Assembly (NCBI GenBank): GCA_032433765.1
Contig: JAVIAB010000092.1
Location: forward strand, 34,262,034 to 34,326,033
Length of the DNA: 64,000 bases
From: Megaustenia siamemsis
Lineage: Eukaryota; Mollusca; Gastropoda; Stylommatophora; Ariophantidae
Direction: 5' to 3'
Below are positions 43,533 to 56,772 of the stretch, one piece after another; position 1 is the first letter of the stretch, and each line of letters begins with the position of its first letter. The notes beneath the pieces are model-generated. The model saw nothing but the letters and a program-made list of their open reading frames with translations. It searched no databases and was not told the origin of the DNA. A program made the translations under genes and the position numbers.

Positions 43533-44253
43533 GACAAACAAGTGACAAAATATACATGGAAAACAAACCAGTAGAAGAGATCGATCACTTTATCTATCTT
43601 GGAAGTCATTGATCGAGAAGGGGATACGAGTAAAGAAATTAGAATCAGAATGGCTAAAGCAGCAATGTCTTTCAGAAGCCTTGAAAAGTTGTGGAAATCA
43701 AAACTCATCAGCACAAACACAAAACTTAGGCTATTCAAATCAAATGTACTATCAACCCTTACGTATGCGTGTGAAAGCTGGAAAACAACAAGAGATATAG
43801 AAACAAAGTTGAACACATTCGAAAATAAATGTCTAAGGAAAATACTTGGTATAGCATTAAACGAATTCAAAACAAACGAGGAAATTAGAGAAATCGCCAA
43901 TCAACCACTAATATCTTCAGTAATAAAGAAAAGACGATGGTCATACGTTGGACATGTGATTAGAAGAGATAATAACCGAATAGCAAAGCAAGCCCTCATA
44001 TGGGAAACAACAGGTCAAAGAAAAAGAGGACGACCCAGGGAGACACTGAGAAGAACATTGATGAGAGAGGCAAGAGCAGCAGGAATCGGCTCCCTCAATG
44101 AGATAGAACTGCTTGCACAGAACAGAGACAGATGGCGAGATTTAATAAAATATCTTTAAAAGAAAACTGCTAGAACAAAAAAATCATATAGGAGAAGGTG
44201 TATCTTGGTCTACGCCCTATGGCCGGTTACGGCTCGAAAGGTTAATAGATAGA
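43533..44253 (+). mobile_element. LINE-E (RTE-like) 3' end
   Basis: A 721-bp insertion flanked by a perfect 12-bp duplication TAGTCAGGGCGT (43521-43532 and 44254-44265). After one frameshift near 43610 it has a 186-codon open frame with LTYACESWKTTRDIE, CLRKILGIALNEF, RRWSYVGHVIRRD, GQRKRGRPRETLRR and NRDRWRDLIKYL. The 3' end carries a GCCGGTTACGGC hairpin, TCGAAAGG and an ATAGATAGATAG tail. The long intact frame suggests it is relatively young. Confidence 0.9.
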
Positions 44254-44265
44254 TAGTCAGGGCGT

Positions 44266-44916
44266 TCAAATTGCACTGATAGCGATATTACCTGTCGGAC
44301 ATGACGCAACGGCACACCTTAATATACCTATTAGTATGACACACCACCACTGGCTAGGAGGGAGAAGAGCAAGTCTAAAACTTGTGCATAGGGAAAATGT
44401 GCGTTCTACAAATAATTCGGGTCATCATTAAACATGTCACATATTTTCATTTGGACGCGATGGTGGAATTCACTATTACTGCATGGAGTAGCCAGATCTG
44501 AGACATCAGTACCACTTTCAAATTTCGTAATGTTTTTTTTTCTAGTTAAATTATATTTCTCTCCGTTTTTATTGTAAGCTTGGGGTGAATCACTAAACCT
44601 ATTTTGCATCTATAAATACAGCTTATTTTTCAATAAAAATCATTTCTTTTTTAAAAAAATCCAAGAATAGACAAGAAAAGAAAAGACATAAAATGACATT
44701 GCATGGGACATACAAATTGTGCTTAGCAAAATACTCACCAGCGCCAAGCTCATCTAACAGTTCTAGTGAAATATAACCATCAATACTGAAACTGAAAATA
44801 AAATGTTAATTTTGGCCATTGATGTTGATATCTTATCATTTTTAAGCAGCACAAAAATATGTTTGTTTAAAAGAAAAACATATTTTTAGAATAATATATA
44901 TAAATATATATCATCA
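44266..44916 (+). other. Intron, nothing recognised
   Basis: AT-rich intron sequence before the large RTE-B copy. Confidence 0.5.
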
Positions 44917-47900
44917 TCATCGTGTGCCTTCTCCGCAACGAAGGTTGGCTACCATGGATCGCCATTCTACTCTGTTTCTTGCTTTGATGGTGCTGGCTGT
45001 CATAGATAGACTTGGCCATCTTTTGATGTTACTCGTCCATGTTAGTCTTGGTCTGCCTCTGCCTCTTTTACCTTGTATTTTTCTTTCCAATATTACTTTT
45101 AGTAGGCTGTTGTGTCTTTTAATATGCCCCAAAAATTTCACTTGTCTTGTCTTAATTGTATTTAGTAGTTCTCTTTTTATTTTCAGTTGTTATAAGACTT
45201 TATCGTTTGTTATCTTTTGTTTCCATCCAATTCTACCTATTCGTCTATAAATCCACATTTCAAAGGCTTCAATTTTCTGTTCTGTTTTCTTGTCTAATGG
45301 CCATGTTTCTGCACCATACAGGAATATTAAGAAGATGTAACAAATTGCCATTCTTAGTTTCAGCCCTGCTGATATTTGTTTTTGTTGTTAGTATATTTTT
45401 CATGGCATTAAAATTAATTTTTGCCATACCTATTCTTTTGTTTATTTGAGTTTTGCATTTTCCATCATTGGTTATAGTATGTCCCAGGTAGTTGTAACTC
45501 TGGACTGTCTCCAGATGTATTCCCTCAACTGTGATATTTAATTGTAGGTCTTGAGAATTTTCTTTGTTTATGATCATAGTTTTAGTCTTTTTGATATTCA
45601 TTTCTAGTCCATATTTGTTGCTTGTTATGTTTATCACATTAAACAATTGTTGTAGGTCTTTAGGATTTTCTGCTAGTAGAACAGTATCATCAGCGTATCT
45701 AAGGTTATTGATTATCTTTCCATTAATGTTTAGGCCTGATATCTCTGAGATGTTTTTAAAGATTAGCTCAGTGTATAGATTGAACAAGCTTGGTGATAGG
45801 ATGCATTCTTGTCTTACTCCTCTTTTTATGTCCATGGGTGTAGAGTTCTTGTTGTTATATCTTATTATTGCTGTTTGCTCCCAGTACAAATTACATATTA
45901 GTCGTATGTCTGTGTCGTCTAGATTTATATCCTTTAGGCAGTCTATAAGCTGGTTATGGTGTATTCTATCGAAAGCTTTGGTGTAGTCTATAAAGCAGGC
46001 ATATATTGGTTTGTTTACTTCTGTGTACTTTTCAATCAATGTTCTCACGCTGAACATGGCTTCTTTTGTCCCACTGTTTTTCCTGAATCCAAATTGTTGC
46101 TCATCTAATTCAGTATTGATTTTATTCTGAATCCTTCCCTGTATAACTTTTGTTAAAATTTTTGTTACCTAGCTCATTAGGCTTATTGTTCTGAAGTCAC
46201 TGCATTCAACTGCACCATTCTTTTTAGTCAATCAATGAAAGTTGATGTTTTTAGATCGTTTGGTATGTATCCTGTATGGTATGTCATTGCATATGTCTGT
46301 GATCACTTCGACGCCAAACTCTTCTAGAGCCTGTATCATCTCTATCTGTATATTGTCAGGCCCTGCTGCTTTTCCCTTTTTCATTGTTTTTATAGCTTTT
46401 TCTACTTCAGATTTCAGGATTTTATAGTTGTATGTACATTTTATGTCTGGCTTTTTGTCCCTTTCGTCATGAAATAATTCTAATATATATATTCTTGCCA
46501 TCTATCTATTATATCTTTGTTGTCTGTTAGCTTTCTTCCCTCTTTGTTTGCCATAGATCCATTTCCTGTAGCTTTTTTGCTTTTATTCGTCATCCTCTTT
46601 ATTTCTGTGTGCATCTCTCTTAAGTTTGTTTACTTTCCATAGTTTCGACTTCTAGACATCTTTGGTTGAGCCAGTCTTCTTTTGCCTTTTTGCACATTCT
46701 CCGTATTTCATTGTCTATATCCTTGTATCTGGCAGTGTTTTTCGCTTGTCTTCTTTCTTTAATTTTTTTCTAAGATTTTGTCAGTTATCCATTTTTGTTT
46801 TTTGTTACTTTCCTTTTTGGGCAAGGTGTTGCAGGATTCTTGCATGCTGTTTTTTATGCATTGCCATTTTGTTGTGACTTTTTCCTCAGTATTTTCTCTT
46901 CTGTACTGCTCAATCCCCTCTTCTAGTAGCTTCTGATATGTGTTCTTAACTTGTACAGTATAAGTTCCTTGTACATCTTTCTTGTTTAACGCTGTTATAT
47001 CTATTGGTATTGCTGAATTAGTTTTTTGTTTGCTTCTCTTTAATTTGATTTTCATTTTTTTATCATTACAGGATTGTGGTCTGAATTAATGTCTACTCCT
47101 GGGTAGGTTTTGGCTTTCTTGACGCTGTTCCTGAATCTATCTTTTATCATTATGTAATCTATTTGATTTCTCTTCTTGTCTCCAGGGCTTTTCCATGTGT
47201 ATAATTTCCTTTTCTCTTTCTCAAAGAAGGTGTTGCATATTATCGGTCTGTTTTCTTCACAAAATTGTATTAATCTTTCTCCTCTGTTATTCCTTTTTCC
47301 TAGACCATGATTTCCTATTATGGTCTTATATTTACCTTTCCCTACTTTAGCGTTCATATCACCCATTATAATCAAGATGTCTGATGATTTCACTTGCTTC
47401 GTAACTGTGTGTGTTTAGATCTTCATAGTATGCCTCTATTTGTTCGTCTCTATAGTCTTGAGTAGTTGCGTATGTCTGTATTATTGCTATGTCGAATGGT
47501 TTTGCTTTTATTTTTATTAGTATATTCCTGTCATTATATGTCAATTGAGTGTTTATGTATTTTTGTAGCTCTCGTTTTATTAGAATGCCTACTCCTCTTT
47601 GATGTTCTATTGTGTTGCCTGAATATATAAATGTATATTTATCGTCTTGCATGTATCCACTTTCCTCCTACATTGTTTCTGATATGCCTAAGATATCTAT
47701 GTTTAATCGCTCTGCTTCTACCATTAGATTTTCTAGTTTTCCTTATTGGTATAAGGTCCTAACATTCCATGTAGCTATTTTTATTTCGTTCCTAAAACAG
47801 TAGTTAGAATTTCTCTCCATGGCTTTCTTTGGGTTGTTAAGTGATGAGGCTCCAATCTCTTTCACGGTGGTCTGCCATATTCGCCTTTCGTGTTCTGAAT

Positions 47901-48264
47901 ATGCCTCATGTGTACCACACACTTTGCTGTTTTCGTTTTCTGGGCCGTTGATTATTTCAAATTCTTCCGACCCATCCACCGTCGCAGACTTTTCACATAC
48001 GGGTTGAACACACCCGATGCCCGCCGACATTGTTGTTGAACCATGTGCTTGCCTATCGAACCGCGAACACACGACACAAAGGAAGAATAAATCATATTCC
48101 ACTTAAATATCGGTAAAGTTCACAGTCCATCCTCCTGTCAGATGTAAAACATTACACCAAACGGGGAATAGCAACACATAATTTCACAACTAGAATGTCG
48201 CGTAATTCATTTAAATATCTCAGCAAGAGCCGAATCATAAAAACGACAACGCGTAGTCGCCATG

Positions 48265-48265
<1 letters not shown>
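44917..48265 (-). mobile_element. RTE-B LINE, near full length
   Basis: A minus-strand RTE element of about 3.3 kb, the family's usual size. Endonuclease: IKIATWNVRTLYQ, HQRGVGILIKREL, IIMGDMNAKVG, KLYTWKSPGDKKRNQIDYIM, and SDHNPVMIKK. Connector: [68 protein letters not shown], an intact YADD. C-terminus: WIYRRI, KFLGHIKRHNS, GKRGRGRPRLTW. The tail is a GATGATGATGA run. Frameshifts near 47650, 47390, 46500, 46060 and 45270 interrupt ORF2, so it is not active, but all domains are legible. Its 5' end abuts an (AT)n run, hiding any target-site duplication. Confidence 0.9.

Positions 48266-48270
<5 letters not shown>

Positions 48271-48325
<55 letters not shown>
48271..48325. repeat. (AT)n microsatellite
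   Basis: AT run of about 55 bases adjoining the RTE-B 5' end. Confidence 0.95.
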
Positions 48326-48326
<1 letters not shown>

Positions 48327-48855
48327 GGTGAATATTTATAGTACTACGAATTAAAAAAAAAATCAAGAAAAACCTATAATAATCAACAACATTTTGACAC
48401 TAATTAAATTGCAAATAGCAACAATTTATGGACATTTATTAAAGTCGCAATGGACCAAATATTATACGAATTCCAAGGCAACATACGAACACCGTTTCGA
48501 AAGTTTAGAGACAATTTCTGAATTGTGATTTGTACGAATAGAGAGGAATATGAATACTGTGGTTTACTGTACATAGGAATTTCCACAAAATACTTCGTCT
48601 CTATTGCAACGAGAGGTCTGTGCCACGTAACATTCATGATGCAAACAGTGATATTTCATATAGAAATCATCGATGGCAGAGACTGCAATAAATAACTGTG
48701 GAATCTCGTTGCTAAACAAATTAGGAATGACCTTCGTCCTAGTTGACTAACAACGGCTGCAAAGATTGACAATATGTGGCGATTCAATTTCAGTGTGTTT
48801 TGCTTTCAATTCAATACGTCATGTGCTTTCAATGAACAATGGCTGCCACTATACA
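48326..48855 (+). other. Intron, nothing recognised
   Basis: Non-coding intron sequence. Confidence 0.5.
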
Positions 48856-48857
48856 TA

Positions 48858-49080
48858 GCATCCATAGGTCTTACGAAAGCATTTGATGTCGTCAACAGAG
48901 ATAGCTTCTTTGAACTTCTTGCAAAGTCTAATATCCAAGAAAACTGCTAACTATCATCACATTATTTTGTCTCAATATGACTAAAACAATACAATACGTT
49001 AGGAAAACCATTAATTCCTTTCCTGCTCAGAATGGGGTATAAAATGCCGTGTTCTAACACCAATGTTTTCATTATATTAC
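48858..49080 (+). mobile_element. LINE-D reverse transcriptase fragment
   Basis: The frame reads IASIGLTKAFDVVNRD then FFELLAKSNI, the RT motif seen in the LINE-D copy at 52.8 kb (VDLTKAFDSANRDGLY). It decays downstream. Confidence 0.65.
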
Positions 49081-49726
49081 TTTTTCTTCACATAGGAACA
49101 GATGTCTCTTTTTAAAATAAAATTGATACATAATGTATGCTTTATTAACATCAAGATCTAGTCGTTTATCTTCCCTCGGGAAAGTTTTAGACTCCAACGC
49201 TGTAGACAAAACCTTATTTTAATCAATTGTCCCCACGTGTTCTCATATACCTCCCACATTTTATAATCAACTTCACTGCAACTTTGCCTAATCTAAAACC
49301 AGTCCTAAAAAGTCATATTCTCATCGAATCTTCTAAATTTTCTAAATTTCTAAATTCTAGACGTTCTAAATTTATGTTTCATTTTTTTTGTGCTGCATGC
49401 TAACTCATACTATCTACATTCAGAGAAGTATCTTTTATTTTGAATGTTTCGCTATAATGTTGTGGTGAATATCGCGTATAATGTATTTACAATTTTGAAC
49501 TTGATATGTCATTTAGTATTACAAATGTCATTATAAATTCTCCCTCAAACTACTCTATTTTATTGCTTTTAGTAAAGGTATGTACTGCACAAAACAAATT
49601 CAGCTGATGAAAAACGTTAATGACCCCCTACCATTTATGTACGAGAATAAATACAACATTATATCGCTTAAAACGTGCCGGTTATTTGCTTAGAAATAAC
49701 TAGTGATGTATTGTTTGCTTCCACAG
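49081..49726 (+). other. Intron, nothing recognised
   Basis: AT-rich intron leading to exon 11. Confidence 0.5.
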
Positions 49727-49816
49727 ATAAAACATGCCAGGAAGGTAAATGTTTAGATGGTTGCCTTGAAGACTATTCAAACAAGTGTGAATCTCCATGT
49801 CCACCATCATACTGTG
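49727..49816 (+). CDS. Exon 11: Cys-rich exon
   Basis: A 90-base exon, phase 1 at both borders, with acceptor TTCCACAG and donor TGTG|GTAAGT. It encodes KTCQEGKCLDGCLEDYSNKC then ESPCPPSYC, six cysteines in about 28 residues. The spacing resembles MEGF-type half EGF repeats but is not a standard EGF. Its incoming phase 1 fits directly onto exon 8, so exons 9 and 10 can be omitted without a frame change. It probably continues into another Cys-rich exon not identified here. Confidence 0.75.
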
Positions 49817-50899
49817 GTAAGTAATAATATACCAACATCATTGATTAACTTATCAAGCTGAACATGTTAGTTTACAAAACTATTTATAGCTAGTTACTTT
49901 GAACGGGGAGAAGAGTCTATGAATGATGTCTTAAAGCTGTTATAATATAACTTTAAAAAAAACAGAGCAGAAATTAAACTTTAAAGATGTTTAAAACAAA
50001 CAGAATATATCACTGCTGAGTTATATTGCACTATATATACCACACACTTTGCAGTTTAGTTTAGTTGAGTTTAGTCGATAGATCATCCTCATCAAACTAA
50101 TTTACAAGACCATAAGACTCCATTTCTATGTTGATTTGCTATTCTTCTGTGTCTCTCCGCCTATCGCTCTTCTCTGGCATCTGCAGTCTTGATCCGATGT
50201 TCATGCAGTCTGAACATGATTGTAGATTCATAATCATCAGCACACCCTGCCTCCCTGAGAATATTTATAATGCCAGCCCAGTTCTGAGCTATCATCATCC
50301 AGCTGTTACAGAAAGGCTGTCAGCCCCATCGATTTCTCTTACTCCGGATTCTACAATGACAAAAATAAAGCATATCTCAACCAGCCCTGACTTCATTAGC
50401 TATATAAACCATTGCCTTCGAGTCCAGCCTCCTCCGATTTTCAAGAACATGCGCATCAAATCACTCAGAGAGCACAATCATGTAAAAATGTTGTGTTTGT
50501 AGCCAAGCCTTTGCTTTAGTTACTACCATTATCTCCATGGTAAAATTACTGGTAGTTATGGCGAAAGTACCGCTCTTCTCCTAGACTGTTCTTCCTTTGA
50601 CCTGGGTTGTAAAAGTCCATGAACTCCGCCTATGCCAAACAACGGATCAATCAGTGTAAATAAACTATATTACCCTCAGGTAAATCTTCGAAGATCAAGT
50701 CCTACACCTCTGCCTCACAACTGTGGTTGTTTTGTTGCCCGCATTTTATGTTCATCTCATCAGCTCCCATTCGTACCACCGGTGGTTCCGTGAGAACCAT
50801 GCAACTGATGCTTTATGATGATTAATCAAAGCACCTGATACTCCTCACCAGGAAGAGATGCGATAGAGTTATTTTGCAGTGTGGAGGCGATTCTCTTTC
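49817..50899 (+). other. Intron, unrecognised frames
   Basis: Intron sequence. A 124-codon frame at 50128-50502 lacks recognisable motifs. It could be an eroded upstream part of the I-like LINE that follows, but I cannot show this. Confidence 0.4.
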
Positions 50900-52275
50900 T
50901 ATCTCTTCCCTGCCTATATACCAGAATATCAACATCAAAAGTCATGGGAGCTGATGAGATGACCAGGGACAGGGTGATGACATACCCCAGAGTTAAGTTT
51001 GTTCGCAGCCAGTGTTTTCGAGGCTACGTCGACCATGTGATAACATAATCCCGCAAAAGATTAGCCGCCTTGAAGGTCATGACAGCTGCCATTATCGAGC
51101 AGAGGCTATTTACCCTTCTGTTCCAGGGACTAGACCTCGCACCAATTCCGTATGCCCTGACAATTCATGCTGTCAGTATGACGCAAATTGACAGGCTGGA
51201 GAAAATACAGAATAAGGCTATGCAGATTATCTTGGAGTGTACGAAGGACACTCCCTGTGTAGCACAAAGGTATCTTCTTGACTTTCCAAACATGGAAGAC
51301 AGGATCAAGATCAGGAGGGCACGAGCATACTTGAAGATAAGTGCAGACAATGAGCATCCATTGCACCATAAGCTCAATACAGAGAAAGGTGTGAGGCTAA
51401 CAAGAGGCAAATCATGAGTGAGCCGATCAGAGGATGTCATCAAACAGGTCTGTTGGCTTACGAATATACACGCTGGAATGGAGTGGATACCTTTGCCTAC
51501 ATCATTCAGGTGGACATTCTCGTGTATTATCACACTCGACAGGAAATGTAGGGAACAGAACTCAGTTGTGGTCAATGCGGATATCACCGTTATAACACCG
51601 ATCAGAAAGATGCAGTTATCTATACAGACGGATCTGTAATACGACACTAAAGGAGTGCATGGGCCTTTCCAGTACGCTCGGCAGGCAGAATAGACACAGA
51701 AGACAGTAGATATGTTATGATCACGATTAGTGTAACGGTGGAGCTGATGGCAGTGACAGGGCATTAATCTGGTTAGAGTCATAACACTGCACCCACGCCT
51801 GCATACTGAGTGATTCGATGAGCATGATAAGAAAAGTGTGGCGGGCTTTGTACGCATGCAATGGGTAGAGTCATTGCAGAAGTAAAAAACATGTAAGGTC
51901 ACATCTATCCACGTCCATCTACATGCGGAAGTACGGGGAAATGAAAGAGCGGACAGGTTGGCTAGTTGCGCTATTGTTTAGGACGGTCAAACAATGGATC
52001 GGGCGGACATCATCAATGTTCTCCGAAGCGTGGAAAGGGCACATGACTTCGACAACCATGAGTCCACGTCACTCTTTCGGATGAAAGAGATGCGAGATAA
52101 AATGGGGACAGCCAGAAACGAAAAACTTTCTGAGCGTGTGAGAAGACTAATCCACCAACAGATAACTGGAGGTGTCAGTTGCTGGATACTGCGGGACTTG
52201 CTGAGGAGGGGATATGAGCACCTATGGAAATGTTCGGAGTGCAGTGATGATGATCCGCACATAACTGAATAATTC
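50900..52275 (+). mobile_element. I-like LINE (ATAACTCA family), longest copy
   Basis: Contains the region after the reverse transcriptase (IDRLEKIQNKAMQIILECT, VAQRYLLDFPNMEDRIKIRR, RAYLKISADNEHPLHHKL) and then the RNase H region seen in the shorter copies (cf. AVIYTDGSV text near 51610 and the CSECSDDDPHITE end). The tail is short (ATAACTGAATAATTCAA). Frameshifts and stops break the RNase H part more than in the other copies. Confidence 0.8.
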
Positions 52276-52819
52276 AATTCTATGTTCAATGTGATGCAAA
52301 CCGAAAAAGGTCTTAGATTACTCTTCTGGCACGTGTATTCAATGTCCCTAAGTTGACAATCTGCTGAACAATGTCTAAGATGCATGATTTTCCTCGATTT
52401 AGCCTTCTGTCTTTTCTATTACCGATCTCACTGTGTAGTGGATGGTGTTACACTAGAGTACTACAGTTAAAATTACCAAACATCAGTAGTCTTTTTGAAT
52501 TGTGCATTAGGAGTTCATTCATATAAAATAAACCTCAATATGACAATTAAATGTTAACGATATATTGCAAATATTAGATTACACAAACTATTGAGATACT
52601 AAGATTAAAACTTTGTACGAAGTAGATTGGCTTAAACTGGGTGCATGAAAAGTTTGTGGAATACAGAGTCAAATACTATGCTAATGTCATGGCATTGTAT
52701 TAAATGTGTCTCCTTAGCACAGCCGGCAAGGCTTTTACTAGTCATACTAAAACGCCTACATAGACTTGCAGAACGTGTGAGTCCCAATGCGGCTTCAGGG
52801 CCGGGAGATCAAATATAGA
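52276..52819 (+). other. Intron, nothing recognised
   Basis: AT-rich intron sequence. A weak tRNA-like stretch near 52700-52800 (CCTTAGCACAGCCGGCAAGG, GTGAGTCCCAAT) is too degenerate to call. Confidence 0.4.
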
Positions 52820-55402
52820 CATGGTTTTCACACATAGACAACTGCAAGAAAATGTCGAGAACAAAATATGCCCCTCTATATTGCCTTTGTGGATCTAACA
52901 AAGGCCTTCGACTCAGCAAACAGAGATGGGCTCTACAGGGTGTTAGAAAGCATAGCATAGGCTGCCCATTTAAATTACTTAAGATGATTATGTCCTTCCA
53001 TGAAGACATGAATGGTAAAATGTACTTTGATGGGAGTTCATCAGAAAGTTTTAAAGTCAACAACGGAGTGAAAAAGGGATGTTTCCTCGCCCCCAACCTT
53101 CTTGGTATATTTTTTGCTGCCCTCCTAAATTACGCCTTCGAAAACATCTTAGAGACATTTACATTCGCACAAGATCAGATGGCTCACTGTTCAACTTAGC
53201 ACAACCAAGAGCGAAAACAAAAACAAATGTTGCCCTACTTAAAGAACTTTTATTTGCTGACGATGCAGCCCTGGTCGCTCATAGTGAAGCCACCCTACTA
53301 TCGTTGATCAACAACCTGGGCAAAGCATGCGACCTTTTTTCACTGTCAGTTAATGTTCAGAAGACTGTAATATAATACTAAGTCAAGACGACATCAAATC
53401 TCTATTAATTACTCTAAAAGATTGTCCACTAGAATCAGTTCAGAAATTTACATATCTTGGATCCACAATTACGCAACCATCTCTCTTGATTAAGAAATAA
53501 ACTGTCGAATTGGTAAGGCAGCTACGACCTTTGGCAAACTCACACAAAGGGGAACAACACGAAACTAACACTGAAGACTAAATTCTTGATATATCAATCT
53601 TGTGTGCTTATCACGCTGTTATATGGACCTGAAAACTGGACAGAAATAAGTGAGAAACAATGTGGATTTGTGGAAGGAAAGGGCACCAATAATGCAATAT
53701 ACATCTTAAGAACATTGATAGAAAGATCTATAGAGGTAAAGAAAGATCTATATATGTGCTTTATAGACTACACAAAAGCATTTGACAAAGTAAAGCACGT
53801 GGAAATAATAAATATGCTGGAGAAATTAAACATTGATGGCAAGGATCTGCAAATCATAAAAACATGCACTGGTAACAAACAGCAGCTATACGGATTAACA
53901 ACCAAACATGACAATTTCAATTTATAAAATAAGGAGTCAGACAAGGCTGTGTTCTGTCACCGGATCTGTTTTCACTTTACAGCGAACATATTATGAGGTC
54001 AATAGTAGACAAAAAAGGAATTGAAGCCAACGGTCACACCATAAATAATTTACGATATGCGGATGACATAGTCTCAATAGCAGAGACAGAGAATAAGCTA
54101 CAAGATATGCTAGATATAATAGTAAAGGAAAGCAACAAGAAAGGTCTCAGTCTGAATAGTAAGAAAACAGAAGTAATGGTTATATCGAAGAAACAATCAT
54201 CACCATCATGCAGCATACAAATAAACAAGACAAATCTGAGACAAGTGCAACGTTTGAAATACTTGGGCACAGTGATAACATCAGATGGAAGATGCAACAC
54301 ATAAATAAAAAGCAGAATAGCTCAGGCCAAAATAGCATTTCAGAAAATGAAAAATATCTTATGCAACAAATCTATGTCAATAGAAATGAGAAAGAGAGTT
54401 CATCGATGCTATATAGAACCAATTCTGACCTATGGAAGCGAATCATGGACAGTAGACAAACAAATGAAAAGACGATGATGAGGCCACAGAGATGGGATTT
54501 CTCAGAAGAATGTTGAAAGTTCCCTGGACAGATAAAAAGACCAATGAGAAAGTTCTCAAAGAGGCCAGCACAAAAAGGGAGCTCTTAAAAATCATCAGAA
54601 AGCAGCAATCAACATTTTTTGGGCACATCATGAGAAGAGGAAAGTTTGAATACTTGGTTACAACTGGCAAAATAAAAGAAAAGAGAGATCGTGGACGACA
54701 AAGAGAGAAAATACTGGATAGCTTGGTGTCATGGCATGGAAAACAGTCAACAACAGAACTCATACGATGCACTGTGGATAGAAGATTGTGGAAGGACATG
54801 CTCGCCAACGCCAACCGGTACGGCACATGATGATGAAACCTGGACAACATACACAAACCAGGACAAAAGACTAAATGTCTTTCACATGCGATGTCTCAAC
54901 AAAATAATGCACATCAAATGGCAGGACATAATAACCAACTTATCTGTCCTGCGATGTGCTAAGATCCCAACAATCATGTCGATGCACATATGTCGAAGAT
55001 TAAGATGGCTGGGGCACGTCCAGCGAATGAAAGAAAAGCGCATCCCCAGGCAAACACTATATGGTGAACTAGTACACGGAAAAAGACAAATCGTCAGACC
55101 TAAATTACGATATAGAGATATCTGCAAATCATCTCTGAAAGACTTCTCCATATGTGAAAATGACTGGGAACATCTGGCAAGTAATCGCACATCATGGATA
55201 GCATGTATAAGGAACGGCATAACATCATTTGAGACTGTGCTAAGGCAAAACTTAGAAGAGAAAAGACTAATGAAAAAGGATGGAAAATCCTTTGGACCAG
55301 TGACTTATTCATTCTGTGACCGCGTGTGTTTTTCAAACAATTGTAGAATTAGCCATGAGAGAAGCTGCTCGACAAAAACAAAACTTCAAAAAAATACACA
55401 AT
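52820..55402 (+). mobile_element. LINE-D, split by RTE-A'
   Basis: A LINE distinct from RTE-A, B and C. RT text: LQEKCREQNMPLYIAFVDL in one frame, then SFHEDMNGKMYFDG, NNGVKKGCFLAPNLLGIFF and LLFADDAALVAHSEATL. The C-terminal part after the insertion is open: RLNVFHMRCLNKIMHIKW, LRWLGHVQRMKEKRIPRQTL, GKRQIVRPKLRYRDICKSSL and NRTSWIACIRNGI. The split at LLYGPENWT rejoins at TYTNQDKRL. Clade assignment is uncertain. Confidence 0.8.
53643..54833 (+). mobile_element. RTE-A' LINE nested in LINE-D
   Basis: A 1.19-kb 5'-truncated RTE-A' copy flanked by a 13-bp duplication TGAAA(A/C)CTGGACA (53630-53642 and 54834-54846). It has [52 protein letters not shown] (YADD intact), YLGTVITSDGRC, RRMLKVPWTDKKTNEKVL and FFGHIMRRGKFEYLVTTGK. 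A few frameshifts and stops are present, but long open stretches suggest it is younger than the RTE-A copies. Confidence 0.9.
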
Positions 55403-55436
55403 AGCCTCCACTAGACCGTCTGACAAGACGAAAAGG

Positions 55437-55439
<3 letters not shown>

Positions 55440-55476
<37 letters not shown>
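55440..55476. repeat. (AT)n microsatellite
   Basis: AT run of about 37 bases. Confidence 0.95.
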
Positions 55477-55480
<4 letters not shown>

Positions 55481-56376
55481 GTGGCAACATTTGGTATGGA
55501 TAAACAATGAACTAATAGATACACACTAATTAACAACAGGCATAAGTTGTACATATAGACAACAACCACAACAATGTATATTGACAGGATAACATGAGAA
55601 CTAAACCCGTGAAGATACAATCAGTCAAGAACATTAAGTCAGCTATGCCAAAGAAACGTCCTGTTTATAGAACTCATTGTTCAATAAAGTTCAATACAGT
55701 CTGCATATATTCCGAGAATCTCTTCTTAGTCTTCACTTGTTAAGTTGATGTCATTTTTATATTTTTCGGCCCGACAGATCCGTCTTCTCATGGATAGTTT
55801 TGCACGGACAGCGGCCATATTTTGCCTTCTTTTCCACTTGTAACTGTCAAGGCTATTGAAGTGCCCAAGTGTATGCAAAACCCCTTGGTTTTTTACCTGT
55901 TTGTGGTAAACTGACTAACCGGCCTGACCCAGTAAGTGGCCCGGTATAATAATAATAGAATAAAGAAAGAAAGAAACATAATAACTCGGTCCTAAGAAAT
56001 ATCATGCTGAAGTTGAATATGAAAAGTCAGAAAGGTGAGGTCAAACAAAATAACATAAAGTTATCCTAATTTATACTCTTTTATTGGATGATGAGGTAAA
56101 GCACCAATTATTACAACTAACGTTAACATCAACAGAAACATGTTAAGATGTTAGACCATCATTGACGGTCAAGAAGTTCATATTAGAATGCAATAGATAA
56201 CAATAACAGTTCGGTGCTTTTTTTTAACACCACGTTTTATCTTTATGAGACATTTAACACGAAAACAGTTCCGAAATATTTTAATGCAGATCCAGCCAAA
56301 GATGAAATATGTCTTTTATATGTTTACGTAAGATTTGAAAATATTTCTCTGTAAATGTCTTTGAATTTCGTCACAG
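55477..56376 (+). other. Intron, nothing firmly recognised
   Basis: Intron sequence. The segment about 55770-55975 ends in an A-rich AATAATAATAGAATAAAG stretch and might be an old retroposon; no family could be assigned. Confidence 0.4.
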
Positions 56377-56466
56377 AAACAACACCAGAAAGAACAACAA
56401 GCACACTGAAACCTCCAACAACAACAACACCAATCCCAACTGAGGCTACTACAACTACGCCACAAG
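56377..56466 (+). CDS. Exon 12: Thr/Pro-rich linker
   Basis: A 90-base exon, phase 1 at both borders, with acceptor TTCGTCACAG and donor CAAG|GTATCT. It encodes TTPERTTSTLKPPTTTTPIP then TEATTTTPQ, a mucin-like stalk likely to be O-glycosylated. It resembles exons 5 and 8 but is three times longer. By analogy it may precede another module beyond the window, or form a membrane-proximal stalk. It is the last exon seen. Confidence 0.75.
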
Positions 56467-56698
56467 GTATCTTTATGAATAATATTCTTATAAAGTGTTA
56501 ATTTATCGTCAAAATTGTATTGCAGCGGTTGAAGGTACACTAATGGAGCATTCGTTGACTAAAGGTTGGAATTAAATAGCTTTCATTCTAAAGAGGGTTG
56601 AAAATAATGAAAAAAATCGTACATTAATTAGATATATTAGAAAGCAAGTCTAAAACTAGTGCAGAAGTAAGGGAAGTTGACATGCACCCAATTATATG

Positions 56699-56702
<4 letters not shown>

Positions 56703-56758
<56 letters not shown>
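56703..56758. repeat. (AT)n microsatellite
   Basis: AT run of about 55 bases. Confidence 0.95.
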
Positions 56759-56760
<2 letters not shown>

Positions 56761-56772
56761 TATATGTTGGTT

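Noticed and set aside
45564..45986. Plus-strand hydrophobic frame
   Set aside because: It is the antisense shadow of the RTE-B reverse transcriptase.
52700..52800. tRNA-like SINE
   Set aside because: The boxes are too degenerate and no ends or duplications were found.
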